A stretch of DNA of 64,000 bases from the NCBI GenBank assembly GCA_041392125.1, contig JAWKMR010000008.1, forward strand, positions 1-64,000, read 5' to 3'. How positions within the stretch are numbered: the stretch's first letter is position 1; each line of letters opens with the position of its first letter. The notes beneath the pieces were generated by a model, which worked only from the letters and a program-made list of their open reading frames with translations, was not told the DNA's origin and did not search any database. The stretch comes from Halomarinibacterium sp041392125 (GTDB taxonomy: Bacteria; Bacteroidota; Bacteroidia; Flavobacteriales; Flavobacteriaceae). A program made the translations under genes and the position numbers. Positions 1-8,499 of the stretch are shown here, in pieces.

Positions 1-1136
1 AGAGTGCTTTTCAGGTCCTCGACACCTTTACCTGTTTTAGCAGAAAGCAACAGTAGATTTGGGACTTGAGATTTTAAATTTGTGATTTCATTTTCTGAAA
101 ATATATCCATTTTATTGGCAATAATCACTACTGCTTTTTGTGGAAACCTATTTTTTATGGTTTCAATTTCTAAGAGGATTTCTGAAGTATGGGCCAAAAA
201 TTTTTGTGCACTAAGCATAAATAGTACAACCTGTGCCTGTTCTATTTTTTGAAAGGTTTTTTGAATCCCTAGTTCTTCAATGGTATCGGTAGTTTCACGA
301 ATTCCGGCAGTATCAATAAAACGAAAACCAACCCCGCCAATAGTAATTTCATCTTCAATGGTGTCTCTCGTTGTTCCGGCAATATCACTCACAATAGCGC
401 GTTCTTCATTTAAAAGGGCATTAAGCAATGTAGACTTTCCTACATTGGGTTCTCCCACAATAGCCACAGGGATTCCGTTTTTTAATACATTTCCTGTGGC
501 AAACGAATCTATTAACCGCTTTAAAACTTGAATTATTCTTGAAATAAGTGCTTGAAATTCAGTTCTGTTGGCAAATTCTACATCTTCTTCAGCAAAATCA
601 AGCTCTAGTTCAATTAAAGAAGCGAAGTTGAGCAATTCTTCGCGTAGTTGTTTTATTTCTGAAGAAAAACCACCTCGCATTTGCTGAATAGCTAGTTGAT
701 GGGAGGCTTCCGAATCTGAAGCAATTAGATCTGCCACCGCTTCGGCCTGACTCAAATCCATTTTTCCGTTCAAAAAAGCACGTAGGGTAAATTCGCCTGC
801 CTGTGCCATGCGCGCTCCTTTCCGAAGACACAACTGTATAATTTCTTGCTGAATGTAATGACTTCCGTGGCAGGAAAACTCGACCACATCCTCGCCGGTA
901 TAACTATTCGGATTTTTGAAAACACTCGCCAGTACTTCATCAATCACTCTATTGTCGTCTTTAATATGCCCTAAATGAATGCTATGCGTTTTCTGCTTTT
1001 GTAATACTTTCCCCGAAATCGAGTTAAAAATCCCGGAAGCCAATGGAAGCGCATTCTTTCCGGAAAGCCGAATAACAGCAATGGCCCCGGCTCCTGCAGG
1101 TGTGGCTAAGGCTACTATTGTGTCTTGGTGAGTCAT
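1..1136 (-). CDS. mnmE: tRNA modification GTPase MnmE (partial, C-terminus outside window)
   Basis: With MnmG, MnmE installs the aminomethyl-type group on C5 of the wobble uridine of several tRNAs. The reading frame opens at the ATG at 1136 and runs unbroken off the left edge, giving about 378 of some 470 expected residues. The N-terminal folate-binding domain opens with MTHQDTIVALATPAGAG. The inserted Ras-like G domain shows the P-loop GEPNVGKST near residue 225, then GTTRD, DTAG and NKMD. The missing end should hold the last G-domain helix and the C-terminal Cys that the family carries in its CIGK-like tail. It is divergent from the DUF4870 gene. Family assignment is secure from the motifs. 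Confidence 0.97.
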   Translation of the reverse strand, partial: MTHQDTIVALATPAGAGAIAVIRLSGKNALPLASGIFNSISGKVLQKQKTHSIHLGHIKDDNRVIDEVLASVFKNPNSYTGEDVVEFSCHGSHYIQQEIIQLCLRKGARMAQAGEFTLRAFLNGKMDLSQAEAVADLIASDSEASHQLAIQQMRGGFSSEIKQLREELLNFASLIELELDFAEEDVEFANRTEFQALISRIIQVLKRLIDSFATGNVLKNGIPVAIVGEPNVGKSTLLNALLNEERAIVSDIAGTTRDTIEDEITIGGVGFRFIDTAGIRETTDTIEELGIQKTFQKIEQAQVVLFMLSAQKFLAHTSEILLEIETIKNRFPQKAVVIIANKMDIFSENEITNLKSQVPNLLLLSAKTGKGVEDLKST

Positions 1137-1252
1137 GGAAGCAAAAATACAGAAAATAGCTATTTGATGCCATTTATGATAGTACGAAGATAATAATGTA
1201 ACATTTGTAAATATTTGCAACTAATAGAGTACATCAATCAAAAAAAAATAAA

Positions 1253-1612
1253 ATGGAAACAATACATACCGCAAAAAGAGTTGATACCTCTTTATTAGTG
1301 ATAACCCATCTTTCACAACTGCTAACCTATATAACCGGTTTTGGCGGATTAATAGTCCCTTTAATTTTATGGCTTACCCAAAAAGATCGCGTGGCAGATA
1401 TGGATGCTCATGGAAAACAGATTATTAATTTTCAGATAAGTTTAATTTTGTATGTGATTATAGGCATCCCTTCCATACTTTTATTAGGGCTTGGAATTCT
1501 CATATTAATCTTTGCGTGTGTTATAAGTTTTGTATTGCCTATTGTGAATGCCGTGAGAGCCAGTAATGGGGAGGCTCCAAGTTACTTTGCTACCTTTCGT
1601 TTCATAAAGTAA
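1253..1612 (+). CDS. DUF4870 domain membrane protein
   Basis: This is a 119-residue membrane protein of the DUF4870 (Tic20-like) family, whose function is not established. About three to four hydrophobic segments are visible: residues 15-40, 58-75 and 77-100. Between them is the typical polar stretch with the QKDR and GKQIINFQ signature of the family. The C-terminus carries the family-typical NAVRASNGE segment. The ATG follows an A-rich stretch, typical of Bacteroidota genes that lack a Shine-Dalgarno sequence. It sits alone between divergent mnmE and the DUF1573 gene. Confidence 0.85.
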   Translation: METIHTAKRVDTSLLVITHLSQLLTYITGFGGLIVPLILWLTQKDRVADMDAHGKQIINFQISLILYVIIGIPSILLLGLGILILIFACVISFVLPIVNAVRASNGEAPSYFATFRFIK

Positions 1613-1671
1613 AAAACCAAATTCATAGGGGGTCTAGTACCTATTTCAACCCAAAATTTTAAGCAGTTTAG

Positions 1672-1679
1672 TATATTTG
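1672..1679 (+). promoter_or_regulatory. Bacteroidota -7 promoter element for the DUF1573 gene
   Basis: TATATTTG followed by C matches the TAnnTTTG consensus for the primary sigma factor of Bacteroidota. It lies 41 bases ahead of the DUF1573 start. A clear TTG at -33 is not obvious. Confidence 0.5.
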
Positions 1680-1720
1680 CGACATATTTGTGGTATCAAT
1701 AACTTTTAAAAATATAAACT

Positions 1721-2167
1721 ATGAAATCTTTCAAATTACTTTCTTTTAAAAATCTACTTTTTACACTTACGCTACTTTTTGGTGTCGGTATGTTTGCGCA
1801 AACTGGTTCAAAATTGATGGAAGACAAAGGAGTCTTCTCTTTTGAGTCCATGGAAATAGACTATGGTACAATAGAACACAATGCAGATGGTGTTCGAGCC
1901 TTTAAATTTACAAATACCGGAAATGCACCTATCATTATTTCCCAAGTAAAAGGAAGCTGTGGATGTACAGTACCTACTAAACCTAATGGGCCTATTATGC
2001 CCGGTGAAAGTGCAGAGATAGGAGTAAAGTATGCAACCAATAGAGTAGGGCAGTTTACTAAAACAGTGACAGTAACCTCCAATGCCAGCGAACCTATCAT
2101 AACCTTAAAAATTAAAGGAAACGTTTTACCTGAAAAAGAAAAAGCCATAGGTACTATTGAGCAATAG
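1721..2167 (+). CDS. DUF1573 domain-containing secreted protein
   Basis: The 148-residue product has a signal peptide (hydrophobic to about residue 24, ending MFAQ) and one DUF1573 domain. That domain is an Ig-like fold found widely in exported Bacteroidota proteins. The diagnostic segment is GSCGCTVP with cysteines at 80 and 82, followed by a beta-rich stretch ending in ITLKIKGNV. The role is unknown, and periplasmic or envelope location is inferred from the signal. It is transcribed from its own promoter and ends at a strong bidirectional terminator shared with dnaN. Confidence 0.88.
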   Translation: MKSFKLLSFKNLLFTLTLLFGVGMFAQTGSKLMEDKGVFSFESMEIDYGTIEHNADGVRAFKFTNTGNAPIIISQVKGSCGCTVPTKPNGPIMPGESAEIGVKYATNRVGQFTKTVTVTSNASEPIITLKIKGNVLPEKEKAIGTIEQ

Positions 2168-2184
2168 AATCGATTGCTACAAAT

Positions 2185-2215
2185 AAAAAAGGGAAGCATT
2201 TTGCTTCCCTTTTTT
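2185..2215. terminator. Bidirectional intrinsic terminator between DUF1573 gene and dnaN
   Basis: The stem is GGGAAGCA/TGCTTCCC with a TTT loop. It is flanked by six A on the left and six T on the right, so it can terminate transcripts from both convergent genes. Confidence 0.9.
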
Positions 2216-2229
2216 ATTATTCGAAATAA

Positions 2230-3348
2230 TTAGTTATTAAGCATCACCGGCATGACAAGCATTGTTACTTGTTCGCCTTCATCGAGTCCATCGATAGGTG
2301 TTAAAATTCCGGCACGGTTAGGGAGCGACATTTCCAAGGAAACTTCGTCACTAGTAAGGTTTCCTAACATCTCTGTTAGGAAGCGGGAATTAAACCCTAT
2401 TTGGATATCATCCCCTTGATAGGAACAAGTTAAGCGCTCATCGGCTTTGTTGCTGTAATCTATATCTTCGGCAGAAACATTTAATTCGGCTCCGGCAATT
2501 TTTAAACGGATTTGGTGTGTGGTTTTATTACTGAAAATACTTACACGACGCACACTATTTAAAAATTGATTTCGGTCAATAGTTAGTTTGTTTGGATTTT
2601 CCTTCGGAATAACGGCTTCGTAATTTGGATATTTTCCATCGATTAAACGGCAAACCATTTCAGTGTTTTCAAAGATAAATTTGGCGTTACTTTCATTGTA
2701 TTCAATGGTCACATCTTCTTCACTACCCGATAAAATTCCTTTCAGAAGGTTGAGGGGTTTTTTAGGCATGATAAATTCTGCGGTTTGCGAAGCTTTTACA
2801 TCACTTCGGGTATATTTTACCAATTTGTGAGCATCGGTAGCTACAAAGGTTAATTCTTCCGTAGAAAACTGAAAAAACACACCGCTCATCACAGGGCGTA
2901 AGTCGTCATTTCCCGCTGCAAAAATGGTCTTGCTAATGGCAGTTGCCAAAATATCACCTTGCACTTTTGTGGCACTAGGGTCCTTAAGCTCAATAGCATT
3001 GGGGAAATCGGCACCATCGGCATAGGCTAACGCATACTTTCCACTATTGGAACTTATCTCTACTGTATGATTATCTTCAACCGTAAAGGTTAGGGGTTGT
3101 TCCGGAAACGTTTTTAAAGTGTCTAAAAGTAACCGTGCAGGGATACATACAGCTCCCTTCTGACTGCTTTCGACATTTAATCTTGAAGTGATGGTCGTTT
3201 CCAAATCGGAGGCAGATACTTTTAGGGTATTTTTATCCAGCTGAAACAAAAAGTTATCTAATATAGGGAGGGTGTTATTATTATTAATAATGCCACCAAG
3301 TACTTGTAATTGTTTTAATAAATAGGAGCTCGATACAATAAATTTCAT
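2230..3348 (-). CDS. dnaN: DNA polymerase III subunit beta (sliding clamp)
   Basis: DnaN is the ring-shaped processivity clamp that tethers DNA polymerase III to DNA. The 372-residue length is normal for the family. The three clamp repeats are recognisable: an N-terminal MKFIVSSSYLLKQLQ, central ATDAHKLVKY and a C-terminal end with VMPVMLNN in the usual M-P-(M/V) position. The gene is not next to dnaA here, which is common in Bacteroidota. It lies about 100 bases downstream of gldG on the same strand but has its own promoter-like element at 3404-3411. Confidence 0.97.
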   Translation of the reverse strand: MKFIVSSSYLLKQLQVLGGIINNNNTLPILDNFLFQLDKNTLKVSASDLETTITSRLNVESSQKGAVCIPARLLLDTLKTFPEQPLTFTVEDNHTVEISSNSGKYALAYADGADFPNAIELKDPSATKVQGDILATAISKTIFAAGNDDLRPVMSGVFFQFSTEELTFVATDAHKLVKYTRSDVKASQTAEFIMPKKPLNLLKGILSGSEEDVTIEYNESNAKFIFENTEMVCRLIDGKYPNYEAVIPKENPNKLTIDRNQFLNSVRRVSIFSNKTTHQIRLKIAGAELNVSAEDIDYSNKADERLTCSYQGDDIQIGFNSRFLTEMLGNLTSDEVSLEMSLPNRAGILTPIDGLDEGEQVTMLVMPVMLNN

Positions 3349-3403
3349 GCAATCAATTTTTATTTCAGAATGTATTATTGAAAAGTCTCATTTAGACCTA
3401 CTA

Positions 3404-3411
3404 CAAATATA
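3404..3411 (-). promoter_or_regulatory. Probable -7 promoter element for dnaN
   Basis: Read on the minus strand this is TATATTTG, a match to TAnnTTTG, 55 bases ahead of the dnaN ATG. A small inverted repeat GTTTG/CAAAC (3425-3440) lies just upstream and may be a weak end for the gldG transcript. Confidence 0.5.
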
Positions 3412-3450
3412 TCCCAAAAGGCTTGTTTGCTAAAACAAACTTATTAACAA

Positions 3451-5139
3451 CTAGCGTGTGTATTTCCTTTTTCTTAGGTAGGTAAATAAAATTCCGAAGA
3501 AGGCCAATAAACCTAACGGTAGCAGTAGATTAAGAAGTTGCCAAGAACTTCTTTTTTCAGCAGTTTTTTGTGGATCGAGAAAGGGAATGGCAATTTTTTT
3601 GGTTCGAATGTTTATAAGTCCGCTGTCTTCCAAAAGATAATTTACCGTGTTCAGTAAAAATTCTTTATTTCCGTAGTAGGTATTGGTCCATTTGTCGAAG
3701 CCCAATTCCAACGGACGTCCACGATCTAATTGATTTTTTATTACATCGCCATCACTAATTACGACCATTTTAGCAGGGATGCTTTTTACAAAATCTTTTT
3801 CCGTCTTAAAGGGTTTTATTCTATTGGCGTAAACCGAAGTAAATTCGCCTTCAAGCAAGACCGCTAAAGGGATCTCGCCTGCATTAAATTGTGAAGGATC
3901 GGGGCCTTCGTTCATAATTTTAAGATTCTCCGGTATTTCTTTATTAATATCAATCTCAGCAGGAAGGCCTACTACTTTTGAAATCGGTGAAGTACTCAGT
4001 AACACTGTTTTTTTAATAGCATTTGGAAGCGTATCAATTGTGGAAGCATAATCGAATTTTACCGCTTCAATATTCGTAACAATGGGGTGATTATTGGCAC
4101 TTTGTGATAATGGGCTATACAACCATGGGTATTTGCTGTACTGACTTTCATTTTCTTCTCCGGTTGCTAAAGCAATAGGGGCTGCATAGACATCTTTTAC
4201 TAAATCGGGATTTATACGAACCCCATATTTAAAGAAAAAATCATTCAGATGTAAGTCTTTTCCAAAAGCAAAAGTAGTCCCGTTTAACGTATCAATTCGT
4301 TGTTCTGTGGCATCTACCAGCCAAAGCGATGCGCCTCCATTCATCACAAACTGGTCGAGGGTGTATTTTTCTTCTTCCGTAAAGGGAATTTTAGGTTGTG
4401 CCGCAATAAGTAGATCATATTTTTTAAGCTCTGCTAAGGTTCTTTGCGGACTAATGGCTACAGAATCTAAGGTAAATTGTCCAATGTAATAATATTCACC
4501 AAGGGTTTTAAGAAAGTCAGCAATATACCGATCTTCCAATTCGGCATTTCCCTTTAACACCGCTACTTTATGCTTTTTTGGGGTGGTAAGTTTGCTGAAG
4601 CCATCGGCAAAAGCATATTCCAGATTTTGAATGGAATTATTTACCCTTTCTTCCTGGGTGCTTCCCAACTGATTTTTTAATAAAGGAATGCGAACCGTTT
4701 TTTCATTGTAATACGCAAGAGCCCATGGGTACACAATTTCAGAAGTGAGTTTGCCATTTTCTTTAATTTCTACTTGCGCTCCTGTAAGTCCAAATTCGGA
4801 CATCTGTTGCCTAATTCCGGCAATATCTTCTTCCCCTTCCAAAGGGTTGATAAATTCAAAGATAACTTTGGAGTTGTAGGCCGAAAACTCTTCAAGCAGT
4901 TGTTCCGTTTCCTTCTGAAGGCGTTTAAATTCCGCAGGGAGGTTTCCTTTTAGAAAAATATCTACATATATGGGGGAGTTGGCAGTTGCAATGGTATTTT
5001 TGGCAGCTTCGGATAGTGTATAACGCTTGTCTTGTGTAAGATCGAAACGTTTGTACATAAATTGTCCCAATACATTAACCATCGCAATGACGGCAAGGGT
5101 AATGAATACAATTTTTATTTTCTGTTTGTTTTTAAGCAT
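3451..5139 (-). CDS. gldG: Gliding motility-associated ABC transporter auxiliary protein GldG
   Basis: GldG is a component of the GldA-GldF-GldG ABC transporter required for gliding in Flavobacterium johnsoniae. The 562-residue protein has one membrane anchor at residues 9-28 and another near the C-terminus (about 535-553, LLLPLGLLAFFGILFTYL). Between them is a long extracytoplasmic ABC_transp_aux region, beginning RFDLTQDKRYTLSEAA, which is typical of the family. It overlaps the end of gldF by eight bases, so the two are probably translationally coupled. The ATPase gldA is not adjacent, as is usual in this family. Confidence 0.95.
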   Translation of the reverse strand: MLKNKQKIKIVFITLAVIAMVNVLGQFMYKRFDLTQDKRYTLSEAAKNTIATANSPIYVDIFLKGNLPAEFKRLQKETEQLLEEFSAYNSKVIFEFINPLEGEEDIAGIRQQMSEFGLTGAQVEIKENGKLTSEIVYPWALAYYNEKTVRIPLLKNQLGSTQEERVNNSIQNLEYAFADGFSKLTTPKKHKVAVLKGNAELEDRYIADFLKTLGEYYYIGQFTLDSVAISPQRTLAELKKYDLLIAAQPKIPFTEEEKYTLDQFVMNGGASLWLVDATEQRIDTLNGTTFAFGKDLHLNDFFFKYGVRINPDLVKDVYAAPIALATGEENESQYSKYPWLYSPLSQSANNHPIVTNIEAVKFDYASTIDTLPNAIKKTVLLSTSPISKVVGLPAEIDINKEIPENLKIMNEGPDPSQFNAGEIPLAVLLEGEFTSVYANRIKPFKTEKDFVKSIPAKMVVISDGDVIKNQLDRGRPLELGFDKWTNTYYGNKEFLLNTVNYLLEDSGLINIRTKKIAIPFLDPQKTAEKRSSWQLLNLLLPLGLLAFFGILFTYLRKRKYTR

Positions 5140-5851
5140 TACTTTTTTTCAGGTTTAAAAAAGTGAATACTAAAAACAATGCTGTAACACTTAAAAAAAA
5201 TAAAATATCTCTAGTATCCAGCACCCCCCGCGCTATGCTATTAAAATGAGTTTGCATTCCTAAAAAGGAAACATCTATAGCACTAATTGCGGAAGTAATT
5301 CCATCAAAACCATAATACATGAAGAAGCAAAGCAATACCGCAATGATAAATGCTACAATCTGATTTTCAGAAAGGGTAGAAGAAAATATCCCAATGGCAC
5401 AATAGGCTATGGCCAAAAATAACAGTCCAATATAGGAGCCAAAGGTGCTGCCGAAATCCCAATTACCGGGTGGATTTCCTAGATCTGAAATGGTAAAAAC
5501 AAACAGTACTGTAGGGATAAGGGCCATACTAATTAATAGTAAAGCCCCAAAAAACTTCCCGAGGATTATTTGTGGTAGCGATATAGGCTTGGTGAGTAAT
5601 AATTCCAGCGTACCCATTCGTTTTTCTTCACTAAAAGCACGCATGGTGACTGCGGGAATTAGAAAAATAAACACCCAAGGAGCCAATTCGAAAAAAGGAG
5701 CCAAATCTGCAAAACCATTATCAAAAATGTTGAAATTTCCTGAAAACACCCATAAAAAAAGCCCGTTAAGTATCAAGAAAACCCCAATAACAAGATAGCC
5801 AATAGGGGTGGCAAAAAAACTGTGGAATTCTTTTTTAATGAGTGCTATCAT
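5132..5851 (-). CDS. gldF: Gliding motility-associated ABC transporter permease GldF
   Basis: This 239-residue ABC-2-type permease has about six transmembrane segments, beginning with LVIGVFLILNGLFLWVF. It contains the typical FSEEKRMGTLELLLTKPIS coupling segment near residues 73-91. It overlaps gldG downstream and starts immediately after the stop of the upstream GNAT gene, so it is probably part of a five-gene run from 7430 down to 3451. With GldG and GldA it forms a transporter needed for gliding. Its substrate is not settled. Confidence 0.95.
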   Translation of the reverse strand: MIALIKKEFHSFFATPIGYLVIGVFLILNGLFLWVFSGNFNIFDNGFADLAPFFELAPWVFIFLIPAVTMRAFSEEKRMGTLELLLTKPISLPQIILGKFFGALLLISMALIPTVLFVFTISDLGNPPGNWDFGSTFGSYIGLLFLAIAYCAIGIFSSTLSENQIVAFIIAVLLCFFMYYGFDGITSAISAIDVSFLGMQTHFNSIARGVLDTRDILFFLSVTALFLVFTFLNLKKSNA

Positions 5852-6301
5852 TTAAACGATATGTTTTTCAAAGCATAAACTGTTTTCCACCCCGGCATAT
5901 TGCCCATAGTTTTCAATTCTTTGATAACTGCATTTTTGATATAACGAAATAGCTTCCGGTTGTCTCACACCTGTTTCCAATACAATACTCCTGTATTGAA
6001 GTTCTTTTGCCCAGATTTCTAACTCTTTTAAAAGTGTGGTGGCCACTCCTTTTCCGCGATATTCAGGAAGGGTATACATCCGTTTAATTTCAACCGTTGT
6101 TTCAGTAAAAGGTTTAAAAGCACCACAACCCACCGCCCTATTTTCAGCATAACAAATTACTACATTTTGTAAAGTATCAATTTTATTGAATTGATCATAA
6201 AATGCATGTTCGTCTCCATCCTCTATGGCTAAATAAGCGTCTAATAATTGTACTAGGCTTACAAAGTCTTTATTTTCGGAAGTAGTTCTAACAAGGTCCA
6301 T
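5852..6301 (-). CDS. GNAT family N-acetyltransferase
   Basis: A GCN5-related acetyltransferase of 149 residues; the acceptor is unknown. The acetyl-CoA pyrophosphate-binding motif is visible as YRGKGVATTL (residues 81-90), preceded by the beta-4 segment VEIKRMYTLPE. I chose the ATG at 6301 because it follows the stop of the upstream ABM gene by two bases. A longer reading from 6379 would run through the end of that gene. The stop abuts the gldF start, indicating one transcript. Confidence 0.85.
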   Translation of the reverse strand: MDLVRTTSENKDFVSLVQLLDAYLAIEDGDEHAFYDQFNKIDTLQNVVICYAENRAVGCGAFKPFTETTVEIKRMYTLPEYRGKGVATTLLKELEIWAKELQYRSIVLETGVRQPEAISLYQKCSYQRIENYGQYAGVENSLCFEKHIV

Positions 6302-6303
6302 AA

Positions 6304-6603
6304 TTAATTTAATTGATGCAGGGTATCTACACTCCAAGCTTCGGCTTTTTCTTTGAACAAAGGTTTTGTAACGCTCCAAACTTCTTTAAACAAGGTACTG
6401 TTTCTGTAATTTTCTAAATCGGTTTCAAGTTTCCAACGACTATAGGTAAAGAAAATATTGGATTGATTTTTATCTTGATATAATTCTAAAAACTGACACC
6501 CTTCAAAAGCACGAATCCTTTCTTTAACCTTTTCAAAATTATCTAAAAAAATAGGAATCTTTTCAGGTTCGAAAACCATTTTTACAATTCTTGTAAACAT
6601 CAT
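6304..6603 (-). CDS. Antibiotic biosynthesis monooxygenase (ABM)-fold protein
   Basis: A 99-residue single ABM/dimeric alpha-beta barrel domain. It has the typical opening FTRIVKMVFEPEKIPIFLDNF, a central FEGCQFLELYQD strand and WSVTKPLF near the end. Small proteins of this type include heme-degrading and quinol-oxidising enzymes as well as many of unknown function, and nothing here tells which. Its start overlaps the end of the SAM hydrolase gene by four bases (6600-6603), and a GNAT gene follows after two bases. Confidence 0.75.
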   Translation of the reverse strand: MMFTRIVKMVFEPEKIPIFLDNFEKVKERIRAFEGCQFLELYQDKNQSNIFFTYSRWKLETDLENYRNSTLFKEVWSVTKPLFKEKAEAWSVDTLHQLN

Positions 6604-7430
6604 TCAAAATTTATGGTAATGGTATCCCAAAATTCCAATCCAAAAAGGGTAGAAGCACTTCCTACGGTTTTAGGATTGCTTTTATAAATAGCCAATTCGA
6701 GGTAGTTTGAAGAATTCCAAAGGGCTAATTTCTTTCCATCCTCCTCCCGTTTTTCGGGCGGGAGTTCAAAATTAATCGCATCACTATAGTTTTTATAAAT
6801 GGTGGAAAAATTAGCGCCTCGCGTTGAAATTTTAAACGAACGCCCTTTCCCCACTTTTTCGAACAATTTTTGGGTGATGTTGCTAATTACATTTCCGTAG
6901 TTATCTATGTAGATTACGGTTCCTAAAATTTGATTGTTTTCAACATTCACCACAGGGCGTAATCCTTTTAACTCTTTCAATTCTTCTATAGGTTTACCAA
7001 TAACTTCCAGGGTTCCGCCTCGAGCAATATGGCAGGCAACCTTAACAAAAACATCCAATACCGGAAAATTAGATTCCACCCGATCGTGAATATTAATTTC
7101 AACCACTTTTTCGGGGTTTATTTCCGAAGCCAATAGCGAAATAATCCCGTTGTTAGCGCATACAAAAAAGTGACCGTCCAGCAATACCGCAATATGTTTG
7201 TTTTCGGGATTTAACTCACTGTCGATTCCTACAATATGGATAGTGCCCTTTGGAAAACTTTTATAGGCATTTTGAACAATATAAGCAGCCTCGGTAAGAT
7301 GAAATGGGGAAACCGTATGTGAGATATCAACAATACGCACAGTTTCCAATTCACTGTAAATAGCTCCCTTAACGGCACCTACATAATGATCTTTCTCTCC
7401 AAAATCGGTCGTTAAGGTTACAATTGGCAT
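6600..7430 (-). CDS. S-adenosylmethionine hydrolase / SAM hydroxide adenosyltransferase (DUF62)
   Basis: Characterised members of this family split SAM into adenosine and methionine using an activated water (hydroxide). The 276-residue protein has the family opening TLTTDFGEKDHYVGAVKGAI and the internal signature FVCANNGIISLL. The C-terminal domain carries IYIDNYGNVISNI. It is the first gene of the run leading through ABM and GNAT to gldF and gldG. Its physiological role, perhaps keeping SAM or adenosine levels in range, is not established. Confidence 0.88.
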   Translation of the reverse strand: MPIVTLTTDFGEKDHYVGAVKGAIYSELETVRIVDISHTVSPFHLTEAAYIVQNAYKSFPKGTIHIVGIDSELNPENKHIAVLLDGHFFVCANNGIISLLASEINPEKVVEINIHDRVESNFPVLDVFVKVACHIARGGTLEVIGKPIEELKELKGLRPVVNVENNQILGTVIYIDNYGNVISNITQKLFEKVGKGRSFKISTRGANFSTIYKNYSDAINFELPPEKREEDGKKLALWNSSNYLELAIYKSNPKTVGSASTLFGLEFWDTITINFE

Positions 7431-7479
7431 CCTAAAAAATTGTTGATATTTTGTTAAAACAACTCCTGCAAAAATAAGG

Positions 7480-7487
7480 TACTTTTG
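7480..7487 (+). promoter_or_regulatory. Probable -7 promoter element for phoH-purC
   Basis: TACTTTTG matches TAnnTTTG and lies 58 bases ahead of the phoH start, in the gap between two divergent transcription units. TTTTG at 7449-7453 could serve as the -33 element, though it is slightly too far upstream. Confidence 0.45.
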
Positions 7488-7545
7488 TGATTAGAAAAAC
7501 TATATTTACAATAACTACAAAACCCTCTTTAAATTTTTTTCGCTT

Positions 7546-8499
7546 TTGAACGAACTTATAGTAGAACTTACTGAAATTAGCCCACGGGATTTCTTTGGAG
7601 ATCAAAATGCTAACATTGAACTGATAAAAAAATACTTCCCCAAACTTAAAATTGTCGCACGAGGAAATAAAATTACCGCCTATGGCGATGAAGAAATCTT
7701 GGAAGAATTTGACGAAAGACTAACCCTTATTTTAGAACATTTTGCCAAATATAACGCTATTGATGAAAATTCCATCGAGCGTGTGCTAACAAGTGATAAC
7801 AAAGAAGAATATACGGCACCTTTTAATAGCGATCAAGTTTTAGTTCATGGTGTTAACGGAAACCTTATTAAGGCTAAAACTGCCAATCAAAGAAAATTGG
7901 TAGATTTAATGGTTAAAAATGATATGGTTTTTGCCGTAGGCCCAGCCGGTACCGGTAAAACCTATACCGGAGTAGCCTTGGCAGTGAAAGCTTTAAAAGA
8001 GAAACAAGTTAAACGTATTATTTTAACTCGTCCTGCCGTGGAAGCAGGGGAAAATCTTGGGTTTTTACCGGGCGATTTAAAAGAAAAGTTAGACCCATAT
8101 ATGCAACCGCTTTATGATGCGCTACGCGATATGATTCCCGCTGAAAAGCTTTCCACTTTTATTGAAAACGGAACGATACAAATAGCCCCTTTAGCATTTA
8201 TGCGCGGAAGAACATTAGATAATGCCTTTGTTATTTTGGACGAAGGTCAAAATACAACGCATGCCCAAATGAAAATGTTTTTAACACGCATGGGTCAAAA
8301 TGCCAAGTTTATGATTACCGGCGATCCGGGACAAATTGATTTACCCAGAAGAGTTACTTCGGGACTTAAAGAAGCGTTATTAATTTTGAAGGATGTTGAT
8401 GGAGTTGGGATGGTCTATTTAGACGATAAAGATGTCATCCGCCATCGTTTGGTAAAGAAAGTAATTGCTGCATACGATTCCATTGAAAACAGAAACTAA
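7546..8499 (+). CDS. phoH: PhoH family ATPase/RNA-binding protein
   Basis: A 317-residue PhoH-like P-loop NTPase with Walker A GPAGTGKT (residues 132-139) and Walker B AFVILDEGQN near residue 228. The N-terminal part (about 35-85) resembles the short nucleic-acid-binding extension of PhoH-like proteins. The start is TTG: the coding sequence MNELIVELTEISPRDFFG begins there and no ATG is available upstream in frame. PhoH proteins are linked to RNA metabolism, but the exact role is unclear. Its TAA overlaps the purC ATG by one base, so the two are likely coupled. Confidence 0.93.
   Translation: MNELIVELTEISPRDFFGDQNANIELIKKYFPKLKIVARGNKITAYGDEEILEEFDERLTLILEHFAKYNAIDENSIERVLTSDNKEEYTAPFNSDQVLVHGVNGNLIKAKTANQRKLVDLMVKNDMVFAVGPAGTGKTYTGVALAVKALKEKQVKRIILTRPAVEAGENLGFLPGDLKEKLDPYMQPLYDALRDMIPAEKLSTFIENGTIQIAPLAFMRGRTLDNAFVILDEGQNTTHAQMKMFLTRMGQNAKFMITGDPGQIDLPRRVTSGLKEALLILKDVDGVGMVYLDDKDVIRHRLVKKVIAAYDSIENRN

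Noticed and set aside
5445..5798. A 117-codon plus-strand frame inside gldF
   Set aside because: It is a shadow of gldF, with no promoter, start context or known family.
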